DNA from: CBDDBH01 sp965225625
GTDB lineage: Bacteria; Pseudomonadota; Gammaproteobacteria; JADZEE01
DNA length: 64,000 nucleotides
Reading direction: 5' to 3'
Assembly (NCBI GenBank): GCA_965225625.1
Contig: CBDDBH010000016.1
Location: 44,691 to 108,690, forward strand
Made by a program: the position numbers and the translations under genes
Notes under the pieces: model-generated
Told to the model about the DNA's origin: nothing
The model's database searches: none
Seen by the model: the letters and a program-made list of their open reading frames with translations, nothing else
In this document: piece by piece, positions 55,247 to 64,000 of the stretch
How the letters are laid out: every line of letters starts with the position of its first letter
How positions within the stretch are numbered: the stretch's first letter is position 1

Positions 55247-55272
55247 GATATCTATTAATATATATAGATATC
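55247..55272. promoter_or_regulatory. AT-rich inverted repeat before the 55294 gene
   Basis: Perfect 9-bp arms GATATCTAT / ATAGATATC with an 8-bp AT spacer, ending 21 nt before the start codon. Looks like an operator, or an AT-rich promoter element overlapped by one. Confidence 0.6.
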
Positions 55273-55293
55273 TTCTGATTATAGGAGTTATTA

Positions 55294-55902
55294 ATGGATA
55301 CGGTAAGTATTTCGATACCTTCAGCGCTCTATGTCTCGATCTACGAAAGATACCGGGAAGCGACCGGAGATGCGATTGTTGCCGCTCTTGCCAAACTGAC
55401 TGTACCTAACTCCACCGAAGTGGACATTGCTTATTCGCGCCCCGGTGCGGGCACAATCACTGGGAAGGTCTGGGAAATCGCCGATGGACTCTCTTCCGTA
55501 CGTGGAGGACGCGCATCAAGACAGCACGTTGTTGAGGCCTGCATCAAGGAAGGAATTAACATGAATACAGCAAACACTCAGTTCAGTCATTGGAGCAAAG
55601 CGCCGCTACAAGCCAGCGGCCTAGTCGAGACTTGGCAGAGTCCTGATCGAACGTTTAACCATATGTTTCTAAAGCTTGACCTTGATTGTAGACCGGACGG
55701 CCACGCTGGAGTCGTAATACTGACAGACGAATCACATCAACCTGAGCTGATCAGTGAAGTAGAGAATCTGGAGAAGGATCTTCCCCGACTACTTGAAGAA
55801 TGCAAAGGTACTCCACTGGTCTACTGGGACTTAGAAGATGATCGTGCTCGCCGACGCGAGATTCTGGATAAGCTCACACCACATCCCGTCTATGTTGGGT
55901 AG
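55294..55902 (+). CDS. Hypothetical protein, possible DNA-binding regulator
   Basis: The 202-residue protein has no family I can name. The N-terminus (VSISIPSALYVSIYERYRE) resembles a short strand-helix DNA-binding start. The middle, ITGKVWEIADGLSSVRGGRASRQHVVEACIKEG, looks like a winged helix that may sense domain order. GTG/ATG choice is clear: TAGGAG lies before ATG 55294. An AT-rich inverted repeat just upstream could be its own operator. Together with the next gene it sits between palindrome copies 5 and 6. Confidence 0.65.
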   Translation: MDTVSISIPSALYVSIYERYREATGDAIVAALAKLTVPNSTEVDIAYSRPGAGTITGKVWEIADGLSSVRGGRASRQHVVEACIKEGINMNTANTQFSHWSKAPLQASGLVETWQSPDRTFNHMFLKLDLDCRPDGHAGVVILTDESHQPELISEVENLEKDLPRLLEECKGTPLVYWDLEDDRARRREILDKLTPHPVYVG

Positions 55903-55998
55903 GGAAACCATCATTGAAGCAGACGCGAAAAACGATGCCGATAAAAACCGCGCCGCACCCGGCGCATTTAAACGCACTGTATTAATAAGGTAATTGGG

Positions 55999-56592
55999 AT
56001 GAATAAGACGAACGCTATAAAAAAACTGTATGCCTATTTGGCCTCGCTTCCGGTTGGTGGCATATCAGATGTTAGTGAGCTGCAAACGCCGCTTGCTGAT
56101 GCATGGCGCGGTTTTGCAGGCAGCAATAAGCACGGAATGGACCCCGACAAGTTATACGGACGAATGGAAGAAGCAGAATGGGAGCCGCCGAAATTGACCT
56201 TCGTTATTGAGCGGCATGGTGGGACGGTTCTGGGTTCAACGAGAGCTGAGAAACAGCAGTGGACCCTCGATCTCGACAGCCAAACCGCTACGGGTGGGGC
56301 TAGTGGATTTCGCCAGCTCACACCGGCAGCACCGAGACTAAATGTTAAACCTATGGCGGATGAGATCGCACAATTGATCGTGCATCGCCAAGAAGATGAT
56401 CGAATAAGGTGGAACAAAGACGGAAGTGTGCGCGTCGAGATCGGCAAAATCCTGCCAGCAGGGTCTACACCAAAGCAAACGCTAGCGGGGCGTCGCCGAC
56501 GATTTCGAAAAGCAGTCGATGAGTTCCTCAATAACGCGGGTTGGCAGAAGGTTCGGACCAACGTTTACACGCCAGGTGTTGATGCCAATTAG
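55999..56592 (+). CDS. Hypothetical protein
   Basis: The 197-residue protein is not recognised. It has WEPPKLTFVIERHGG and WTLDLDSQTA, a beta-rich segment I recall from uncharacterised bacterial proteins, then IRWNKDGSVRVEIGKIL and a basic helix GRRRRFRKAVDEFL near the C-terminus that could bind nucleic acid. It follows the 55294 gene by 96 nt on the same strand and precedes palindrome copy 6. No membrane segment or signal peptide. A role in the element is inferred only from position beside the terminase genes. Confidence 0.62.
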   Translation: MNKTNAIKKLYAYLASLPVGGISDVSELQTPLADAWRGFAGSNKHGMDPDKLYGRMEEAEWEPPKLTFVIERHGGTVLGSTRAEKQQWTLDLDSQTATGGASGFRQLTPAAPRLNVKPMADEIAQLIVHRQEDDRIRWNKDGSVRVEIGKILPAGSTPKQTLAGRRRRFRKAVDEFLNNAGWQKVRTNVYTPGVDAN

Positions 56593-56912
56593 TCCAACGT
56601 TGAAATCAAGTGCACTATTGACTGGAAATTGACTACCATCTTTCTCATCAGCAGGCGGGACTGTAAGGCGACTGCCATGTTGTCGCGGTAGTTTTGTCCA
56701 ACAAAGTGCACTCAAGTGCACCTTCCTTTTACAAACCCGTTTTTCAAACCGCCTTGCAAATTAACCGGGAGGTGTAGCGAGTTGCGCGACCCGTTCGGAG
56801 GGTATAAAAAGGTATGTCAACAATGGATTCCACATAGCGTTGAGTAACGACATCTAACACTGGTGTTACCCATAACCAATTTGATCAAACTTATTCGAAA
56901 ACTCGGCGACCG
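56593..56912. other. Intergenic region upstream of the terminase genes
   Basis: 320 bases without a gene. GCGAC-TGCCATGTT-GTCGC forms a stem (about 56670-56689), followed by TTTTGTCCAAC and palindrome copy 6. The order of parts matches copies 2 and 3. This is also a plausible place for a packaging (pac/cos) site, though none can be recognised. Confidence 0.5.
56706..56721. promoter_or_regulatory. Palindrome copy 6 (complement orientation)
   Basis: GTGCACTCAAGTGCAC, preceded by TGTCCAAC, about 190 nt before the small terminase gene. Confidence 0.75.
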
Positions 56913-57392
56913 ATGGAAGACTTCACCAAATTGAACGCGAAGCAGCTTAAGGCAATCCCGTTGCTCGTGGCTGGCGAACAAGTAAAAGATGTGGCCGCTA
57001 AAGTCGGTGTTAATCCCGCAACGATTTCGGTATGGCGGCAAACGTTACCGTTTTTTGTGGCTGCCGAAAACCGGGCGAAGATGGAAGTGTTGAACGGCGC
57101 ATTGGGCAAGCTCCAAAGCCTCGTACCCAAAGCGTTACAGCGCCTGGAACACCTGCTCGAACATGGAGAGCGAGAGCGCGATCAACTGGACGCTGCGAGA
57201 TCTATCTTGCAATTCGCCGATGTCGCTTCTCAAGGATTCGCGGCAGGTATCGGCCCGACCAATCCAAAAGCGGTAATCGACGAGATGGCTAAACAAGGCA
57301 CGCTCAATCCCGCCAACTTTGGGCCGGAACAGGCTAAGGAGTTGGCCGGGAAAGTTGCTTCATTCATGGATAAAAAAGCGCAGCAAGGATGA
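56913..57392 (+). CDS. Terminase small subunit-like protein
   Basis: The 159-residue protein has an N-terminal helix-turn-helix (QLKAIPLLVAGEQVKDVAAKVGVNPATISVWRQ), a helical middle (LGKLQSLVPKALQRLEHLLEHGE) and a C-terminal tail, as in phage small terminase subunits that recognise the packaging site. The identity is strongly supported by the large-subunit gene starting 6 nt after its stop. Small terminases are typical of phage satellites that redirect packaging. Confidence 0.78.
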   Translation: MEDFTKLNAKQLKAIPLLVAGEQVKDVAAKVGVNPATISVWRQTLPFFVAAENRAKMEVLNGALGKLQSLVPKALQRLEHLLEHGERERDQLDAARSILQFADVASQGFAAGIGPTNPKAVIDEMAKQGTLNPANFGPEQAKELAGKVASFMDKKAQQG

Positions 57393-57398
57393 TGGCCA

Positions 57399-59178
57399 AT
57401 GAGCGCGACAGCAGACCAATTGTTGGAGCAGATCCCACCGAGCCAACTCCCGTTTTTTGAACGCTACCTTCAGGATATAGCTGACGGCAAGGCATCTGAT
57501 CTCGATAAATACTGCCGGTTCCCGGTCTCGATTGAGGAATTCATTACCTCCCCAGATTTCCTGAATAAACCCGATACGGTTTATCCACCAGTTCTCGAAG
57601 AACTGCGCACAATCAATGCACCGAGTAAGTACTACGAGGTGCTCCTCACGGGGGCAATCGGGGCCGCTAAAACGTTCGTCGCGGTGTATAGCACCGCCTA
57701 TCAGCTATATCTATTGTCTTGCCTTAAAGACCCCCACAAAGAGTTTGGATTGGATCCGGCCTCCGAAATTCTGTTCATATCCCAGAACAAGACCGAGAAG
57801 CTCGCTAAACAAAACGCCTACGACACGCTCCGGGCGCTCATTGCGTCCGCCCCTTATTTTCAAAATCACTTTTTGTTCGACCGGAAGATTAAATCCAAGC
57901 TCGTTTTCCCCGAACCGGATAGAAGTAGTGCCGCTATCCGGGGAGGCAACAGCAGCCCTCGGCCAAAACGTAATCGGCGGAATCATTGATGAACTGAACT
58001 TTATGGACCGGACCCAGCGCTCAAGGCGCTCGCTCGATGGTAATACCTTCGATCAGGCCGAGGAGTTGTACAACAGCATTTCCAGGCGGCGGAAGTCGCG
58101 GTTTCTGAATAACGGGCAGTTGCCAGGAATACTGTTCCTACTGTCTTCACGTCGATACCCAGGCCAGTTCACGGATCGCATAGAAGGCAGGGCCAAGACA
58201 GATCCCGGCGTGTATGTGTATGACAAGCGGGTATGGGAGATTAAACCCGACACGTTCTCGGGCGAGACCTTTTCCGTGTTTATTGGAGATGAAAGCCGCC
58301 AACCACGGGTTCTGCAATCGAATGATGAGGTAGACCCAGCAATGGTGCTGGAGGTGCCCGTTGAATACCGCGCAGAGTTCGAGACCGACATTATCAAAGC
58401 ACTCCAGGAAATCGGGGGACTTAGTACGCAAGCGCGTTTCCCATTCCTCAGGAACAAAGAGGCCGTTAGCGAGTGTTTTGGCCAGACAGATAGTGTGCTC
58501 ACGCGAACATCGGTCGATTTCGACAGACAGACGGTATCGATCCACCCTCGGCGGTTTAAGTATCTTCACCAGCCGCGTTATTGCCACATTGATCTCGCCG
58601 TATCGAGCGACTCAGCGGGGATATGTGTCGGGTATGTGCCCCGATTCGAGATCGTGAAGCGCGGAGATGGTCAGACTGAACACTTACCCGTAATTCATAT
58701 CGACTTCACCTTGAGGGTTACACCACCGAGGGACGGGGAGATTAATTTCGAGAAGATCCGGAAAGTGCTGTATGTGCTGCGAGATCACGATTTACCGATC
58801 CGCTGGGTGAGTTTTGACAGCTTTCAGTCTACGGATAGTATGCAGATCCTTCGAACGAATGGATTCTCGACCGGTAAACTTTCCGTCGATAAGACGACGG
58901 GTCCGTATGATGTTTTGAAAACATGTTTATACGATGGGCGGCTGATTGCGCCCACCGACGACCACTGCGTGAGTGAGCTGCTAAGCCTCGAACGGGATCA
59001 GATTAAGGGTAAGATCGATCATCCGCCGAACGGGTCTAAGGACGTTGCAGACGCTCTCTGTGGGGTCGTGTACGGGCTGAGTACTCGCAGAGAAGTATGG
59101 ACAGGACACAACGTTTTTCCAGAACACATTCCGCAAAGCATTCGAGAGGCATTAGATTCACAGCGTTCAAAGGTATGA
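57399..59178 (+). pseudogene. Terminase large subunit gene with one frameshift
   Basis: The first frame (57399 to about 57915) encodes the N-terminal ATPase part with a Walker A-like GAIGAAKT (about 85-92). The rest lies in the +1 frame: SGEATAALGQNVIGGIIDELNF with Walker B, then the RNase H-like nuclease region HIDLAVSSDSAGI, FDSFQSTDSMQIL and GSKDVADALCGVVYGL. The switch is near TTTTCCCCGAAC at 57908-57918; removing one base restores LVFPNRIEVVPLSGEA. It could be a real mutation, a homopolymer sequencing error, or less likely a +1 programmed shift. If real, packaging would depend on a helper large subunit. The restored length (about 590 residues) is normal for the family. Confidence 0.85.
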
Positions 59179-59576
59179 CCAGACGAGCAGAAGACTTGGA
59201 GGCTGAGCATGGGGGACTGGTGGTGCAATTGACTACGAATAACGACAATAAACCGCCAAAACACAGAGCAGATGAAATTGCGTAACTATTGGAATTGATT
59301 GCTTTAGTTTGTTGTGATTCGTTGTGCGCTTTGGCCTGAGGAGGATTTGTAATCACCAATTGGGGGTTCGATTCCCTCTCGGGGCTCCATTTGTGGCAAT
59401 TGCATTACGCGTCTTTGCGTTCTTCATCTGTTGCCAGCACGGAACGAAGTTAAAGGACCTTATCGGCCCCAACCGGACCATCGAGACATCTATACTTTAG
59501 TGTCTGCTTTTAAGTTGGTCGTTATCCCTTTCGTCAATCCCATGACCCGCGTGCCGTTGTCGGATGTACCTACGGA
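59179..59576. other. Right end of the element and chromosome junction
   Basis: Holds attR (59344-59389). Between the terminase gene and attR, and between attR and the porin gene, I see no supportable gene. A short frame of about 60 codons after the terminase (59097-59285) has no features. Confidence 0.45.
59344..59389 (+). repeat. attR, right 46-bp direct repeat
   Basis: Exact copy of 21302-21347 (anticodon arm to CCA of tRNA-Thr). The 5' half of the tRNA is absent here, which marks this as the element's far end. Confidence 0.93.
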
Positions 59577-62069
59577 TCAATGTAACCGGTATTGGACAAA
59601 GACGCCGAAGACGTGAGCGTCATAGTTCTGCGGGACGGTGGCGAGGTACAGGTTCCGGCCGAGCAACGGCTGCAGGCCGTCGTAGTGCCAGTCGCGTGAG
59701 GTGTTGCGCTCGAAGCGATGAAAAAGCCGTAGCGCGATCTTAGCGTGCATCTGCCACTTTATGTTGGTCGTGGCGATGTGCTCGGTATATTTGAGATTCA
59801 GGGAAACCCCTACCGGCATCCGCGACACTGGCGCCGGACATTCCAAACGCGTCTGCAGAGACGAAATCGTAGCCTATTTCCTCCAGCGAATGGCTGAAGG
59901 AATAGTCGGTGCTGAGCGAAAAACGGTCGAAATCGTACTGGATGCCAACTCCCCGCGTGATGCGCACCGCTCGACGCTGGCTTCGTGCCATAGTGCACTG
60001 GACGTGAACACGGTGCCTCCGGCCGCTGCGTCCGGGCCAAATCCCAGATCGTTGATATTGCTCATAGCCCGGTTGCTTTGTTGATAGCTGTAGAATGCGT
60101 AAGCGTTGCCGCGAGACGAGATCCGATAGCTCCATTCCAGATTGAGCGTGGCATTGCTGTCATCATTGAGACCGAAGTCGGTTTGGTAATCGTTGTCTTT
60201 CCATTGTCCAGAAACGAACAAATCCATGTCGTCACGCAGCAGTAAATTCACCCGCGCGTTCAACAGGTGCTGTTTGCGATCGCTGATATCGAACTTGCGT
60301 AGATCCGCAAGCGTATGGGGAAGGAAACCGTTCGGCCCGCCCGGGACGTAACCAGGCAACGATGAGGTGAAGAAATCCTCGTAGGGGTTGAAGTTATATT
60401 CGTCGCCGTCACGGTTTGCGTATTCGTAGGACAAACGCAGCGTTGCCCAGGGGAGGGAGCGCGTGGAGACACCTGACGCTCACGCGGTCTTCATGTGTTT
60501 CGTCTCGCTCGCGGTGGTCGCGTTCGATCTCCTCGCGTTCATAACCCAGTTTAAAGTTGTTTTTCGGTTGATTCGATAATTGGCGTCTACGTCAAACAGT
60601 GCTCTGCTGTGCGCAAACGGAATGCTTCGAAAGTGAAAAGGATTCGTCGGATATTCCTGGCCGAAAAACGCCCACCCCGCCGCGTTCGTGTGCCCCGTCC
60701 TCGATGATATAACCGAATTCACCTGTCAACGGGTTGAGCGCTGTGTAACGCGTATCGTTATCCTCGTCTCGGTATTTGAACTTTGCGCTTAGCGTCAATC
60801 GCGACCACGGGACTAGGCGCAGACCCAGTTGGTAGTTCAAGGTATCGATTCTCACGTCTGCGCTGCGTCGACTGAGTGCGTCAGCGGTATTCCACAAGGT
60901 CAGGTCAATCCCGCTAAGCGTAACGCCGGAGTTGACTGTCGGCGGCAACAGATCGTCATCCTGCTCGGCCCTTGCCCAGGAAACATTACCGCTAAGGCGG
61001 CCACGCAGCGGCAGTGCGAATGCGAAATCTCCTTTGACGTGGTGATAGTCGTTGTCAGGCGCGAGTGCAAAGCGACCACGCTCCACCAGCAAGGCATTGG
61101 TGGTGAAATTCATGAACGGGTTTTCCCAGGTAAGTTGCTCCTCCTCGTTGCGAAACAGCGACCCTGTATAGGTCAAGTTGAATTGGTAACGGGATGCCAC
61201 GAATTGCAGGCCTGCGAGCAACTCGTGCGTTACGTAATCGATCGGTTCGATGGTTTGCACCATGCCGCCGATGACATCGCCGCCGTAAAAGCTCGGAAAG
61301 AAACCGCCGCCGAAAGGGCGCGTGCCATCGCGTTTTTTCCCGGCTGTACTTGCCGAACAGCGTAAATGGCCCCTTCGGTGTCAACTCGAACATGATGCCG
61401 CCCTTTTCCCGGCTCAGAGACAAGGTGTGAGTGGGCGCGGACCCCAGCGCCGTCTCGATTGCGGTTACGCTGTTCGCACCGGGAGTGAGTTCCTGAGGAA
61501 GTCGCAACTGACCGCTGCCTATGCCGTCGAAGAAGCTCACGGCGTTGGTTGCGAAGACATGCGGAGTTTCGTCGAAAAAACCAGTCAGTTTGAATGTCCC
61601 GTACCGGCCCATATTCACGCGGTAGTACTGGTCATCGCGATTCGCGCCGCCACCGGACAGGTCCAGATAGTAGCCGGTTTCTTCTTTTAACAACCCGAGG
61701 TCGAAAGAGTTGAGCAGGAAACCGCTGTCCCAATCGCTGTATTCCATGAATCGGGCTGACCCGTCGTCGCCGTCGTGGCCGAGTAGCGCAAACTCGATGG
61801 TGCCACGGTAGCTGAACGTACCCAGGGCTATCCAATTCGGCCGGAACGGGGGGTATGGAATACAGCAGCCCGCTGGGGCCGCGCGATGGCGAGGGTTTAA
61901 ACGTCGCTATGCCGCGTGGGTCGACCGAACCTTCACGTGGTCGGCCGGTTGGATTCAGCGCGTTGCCCAATGCGGTGTCTACCGATAAAGCGGAATTGGC
62001 GTTCGTGTTGGTTGCCGCACATAGCCACACCAACGCGATTACGATGAGGACGGTGTTCCGAGGCTGCAT
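59577..62069 (-). pseudogene. MtrB/PioB-type outer-membrane porin gene with about seven frameshifts
   Basis: Reading leftward from ATG 62069: a signal peptide (NTVLIVIALVWLCAATNTNA), then fragments in changing frames that join into one beta-barrel protein. They include FMEYSDWDSGFLLNSF, YYRVNMGRYGTFKLTGFFDETPHVF, RYQFNLTYTGSLF, RLVPWSRLTLSAKFKYRDEDN, and the end YDAHVFGVFVQYRL. These motifs fit the MtrB/PioB family, which forms the porin sheath for decaheme cytochromes. Frame changes fall near 61850 (G6), 61335 (T6), 60695 (C4), 60545, 60478, 59980 and 59830. Several are at homopolymers, so consensus error is possible. It precedes the decaheme cytochrome gene in the reading-direction order mtrA-type then mtrB-type. 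Confidence 0.8.
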
Positions 62070-62148
62070 CTGGTGTCCTGTCCCGTAATTAGTGTGCGTA
62101 ATTCGGCGGCGAATTGTGTGCATTATTTACGCGGCAGGACACTGGCCG

Positions 62149-63121
62149 CTAGCGATGGAATCGCACCCCGGAAGGATGGTTGGAGCCGTGGATCTGGGCA
62201 TGGCAATTCTGGCAGCTCTGACCCAGTACGCGCGGGTCGGGTGACACCCCGCCCGCCAGATTGGCAGCGGTCAAGAGGTCGTTGGGATGGCCGCGGTTGC
62301 TATGGCATTGCTGACACAGAAACGGGCGCGCGGTTACCAGCAGCTTTTCGTGATTCGAGCCGTGCGGCAAGTGGCAGTTCGAACAGTTTTCGCGCACCGG
62401 TGCGTGCTCCCAGATGAAAGGACCTCGCTTTTCCGCATGACACATGTAGCACAACCTGGTTGACAGACTCGGCCTTCAGCATTGGATCCGTGTTCGAACC
62501 GTGGGGATTGTGACAGTCGGCACAAGTCATTTTCCCTTCCAGCAGCGGCATGTGTGAGCGCTTGCGGAATTCGGCCCGTTGCTGTTGATGGCAGGTAAAA
62601 CAGGTTTGACTGATCCCCTCCTGCTTAAGTAAACCGGTTGAGGAGAACAGCGCCATCGGGTTGTGACAGTCGCTGCAGGCCAGATCACTGGTCTCGTGCA
62701 CCGACCCGAGCCAGTGGATCCGTTCTCCACCGCGATGGCACTGAAGACACATGCCGTTTTGTCGGGCGATCGGAATGCCCGAATCCCGCGTGAATGCGAT
62801 GATCTTGGTCTTGTCCCGCTGGTCGATGAGGTGCTCCGACCCCGGGCCGTGGCACGCCTCGCAGCTTTTTGCCTGCAACGGATCGCGGGGGTTGGTGCGA
62901 AAGATCCGGGCGTGCGCCGTGTGGCTCCAGTGGCTGTCCTCCACTTGATGACAAGCCGTGCAGACGGCTTCGCCGACGTAGTTCGCCTGGGCCTGGGCGG
63001 CGCTGCGCAGCGGCTCGGTTTCGGGAGTGACCGCCGGATTGCAGCCGTAAGTTAGTGCGAGAGTAGCGACGATGGAGAGGCGGAGAATACGCTTGCTCTC
63101 GACGTAAACACTGGTGCTCAT
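62149..63121 (-). pseudogene. DmsE/MtrA-type decaheme cytochrome c gene with one frameshift
   Basis: From ATG 63121: a lipoprotein-like signal (SIVATLALTYGC), then CTACH, CEACH, CLQCH, CSDCH, CFTCH and CADCH. A shift follows near 62456 (one extra G in CAGGTTG), then CYMCH, CSNCH, CQQCH and CQNCH: ten CxxCH haem sites in total. This is the DmsE/MtrA family that carries electrons from the inner membrane through an MtrB-type porin to extracellular acceptors such as DMSO or metals. The porin gene lies 80 nt downstream on the same strand. Functional if the frameshift is an artefact. Confidence 0.85.
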
Positions 63122-63306
63122 GATTGTTATCACTATTAGTAAATGCCTGCGGTGCTTGGAGATTATCCTATGAAAGACTTTGAATTTCCTGCGGTCATCA
63201 GCCGGAACTCCGAATTCGATCAGTGGTCTATGTATCGATCGCCGTTAAATCGGTGAAAGCGTCGATTTGGCAGGTCAAACCGCTAGCCTCAGGGGCAGGC
63301 TGCACA

Positions 63307-64000
63307 ATGAGAACGACTTCGTTCCGAGCTTACTGGCTACTGATTGCGCTGTTAGCGGGCTGGTTTCCGGGTCAGATTTGGGGGCGCAGGTCGTATTGAA
63401 TCCTGTCAAGGACAATACGATCTATCAGGAAAACACCAACAGCAATGCGCTCGGACAGATTTTCGCGGGTCGAACCAATGGTACCGGGGGAACGACATTC
63501 AGACGGGGTTTACTCGCCTTCGATGTTGCCGGCAACGTACCGGCCGGAGCGATTATCGATAGTGCCTCGCTTGGATTGTTCGTGACTCAGGGAGGTGCAG
63601 CTACGTTTCGGCTGCACAAACTGACAGCCGATTTGGGGAGAGGGAACTTCGCAGGCAGTTGGGGGACAGGGACGTGGTGCGGCACCGACAACGAATGATG
63701 CAACTTGGGTCCACCGATTTTTCAGCACGCAGTTATGGTCCGTGCAAGGCGGTAGTATCGCCGGCGTTATCAGTGCGTCCGCGACGGCAGGGGGCCTTAG
63801 TACGACGACATCGTGGTCCGCTGCTGCAATGGTAGCAGATGTCCAGGGTTGGCTCGATTCGCCCGGGAGCAATTTTGGTTGGTTGATCAAATCCAACCAA
63901 CGAAGCAACTCCAGGAACTGCCACACGGTTCGCCAGCCGCGAAAGCGCAAGTAATCGCCCGACACTGACAATCAACTACAGCCTCCCAGACCAGGATGGA
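63307..64000 (+). pseudogene. Secreted DNRLRE-domain protein gene, frameshifted and cut by window edge
   Basis: ATG 63307 opens a signal peptide (SFRAYWLLIALLAGWFPGQ). After a shift near 63385 the mature protein reads VVLNPVKDNTIYQENTNSNA, FRRGLLAFDVAGNVPAGAII and TFRLHKLTADLG. After further shifts near 63650-63720 it continues TNDATWVHRFFSTQLW and DVQGWLDSPGSNFGWLIKS. These are hallmark phrases of the DNRLRE/CBM-like domain in exported bacterial proteins. The 3' end runs into the window edge. At least three frame changes in 650 bp suggest poor consensus or decay. Confidence 0.7.

Larger units (their letters stand above)
54834..55293. other. Intergenic region with palindrome copy 5 and an AT-rich inverted repeat
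   Basis: 460 bases without a supportable gene. It contains palindrome copy 5 (55130-55145) and GATATCTAT/ATAGATATC arms at 55247-55255 and 55264-55272. The latter lie just upstream of the 55294 gene, probably its operator or promoter area. Confidence 0.55.

Overview
The window looks like chromosomal DNA of a gammaproteobacterium. It carries CysB- and CysH-type sulfur assimilation genes, a UvrD/Rep-type helicase, BirA/CoaX/SPOR, and an MtrB/PioB-type porin next to a DmsE/MtrA-type decaheme cytochrome. The species cannot be named from sequence alone. Genes from 0 to 21 kb are compact and intact. Many genes after about 49 kb carry frameshifts, and the last 4.4 kb is so rich in them that consensus error is as likely as gene decay.

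Layout. (1) 1-21.3 kb is core chromosome: the end of a thiamine-diphosphate enzyme; a leftward cluster of JAMM peptidase, MoaD-rhodanese-E1 fusion, glutaredoxin-like protein and LigB-type dioxygenase; a rightward oxidoreductase/RidA/aldo-keto reductase/DehI-like group; cysB and cysH with a 259-bp MITE-like element inserted into the end of cysH; an FHA protein; rep; a lipoprotein aminopeptidase; a large VWA-TM-FHA acidic protein; and the overlapping birA-coaX-SPOR genes. (2) 21.3-59.4 kb is one integrative element in a tRNA-Thr(TGT) gene. It is bounded by a perfect 46-bp direct repeat of the tRNA 3' end (21302-21347 and 59344-59389). (3) 59.4-64 kb is chromosome again, with frameshifted MtrB-, DmsE- and DNRLRE-type genes.

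The 38-kb element is the main find. Its left end has a tyrosine integrase, a coupled DUF6499/DUF2285-type protein, an AlpA/Xis-like protein and a P4-type primase-helicase. Its right end has small and large terminase subunits beside attR, but no capsid, portal or tail genes. This resembles phage-satellite or tycheposon-like islands. The middle holds cargo: a patchwork of repeated small gene families (TolB-like/TPR membrane proteins, three-TM membrane proteins, one-TM proteins, O-methyltransferases, SnoaL-like proteins) with remnants of lost copies; an IS66 and an IS630 element; a secreted FG-GAP/PKD protein; and an OLD-family nuclease beside a broken zinc-ribbon gene. A 16-bp palindrome, GTGCACTTGAGTGCAC, occurs six times in the element, each time at a boundary between functional modules and usually preceded by a TGTYNAAC box. 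This may be an element-wide operator or a recombination site.

Other notable features are a C34 homopolymer inside a gene that would be in frame at C32 or C35, a tRNA-Phe-like gene with a replaced D-arm, and an 18-bp G-rich inverted repeat across the primase stop codon.
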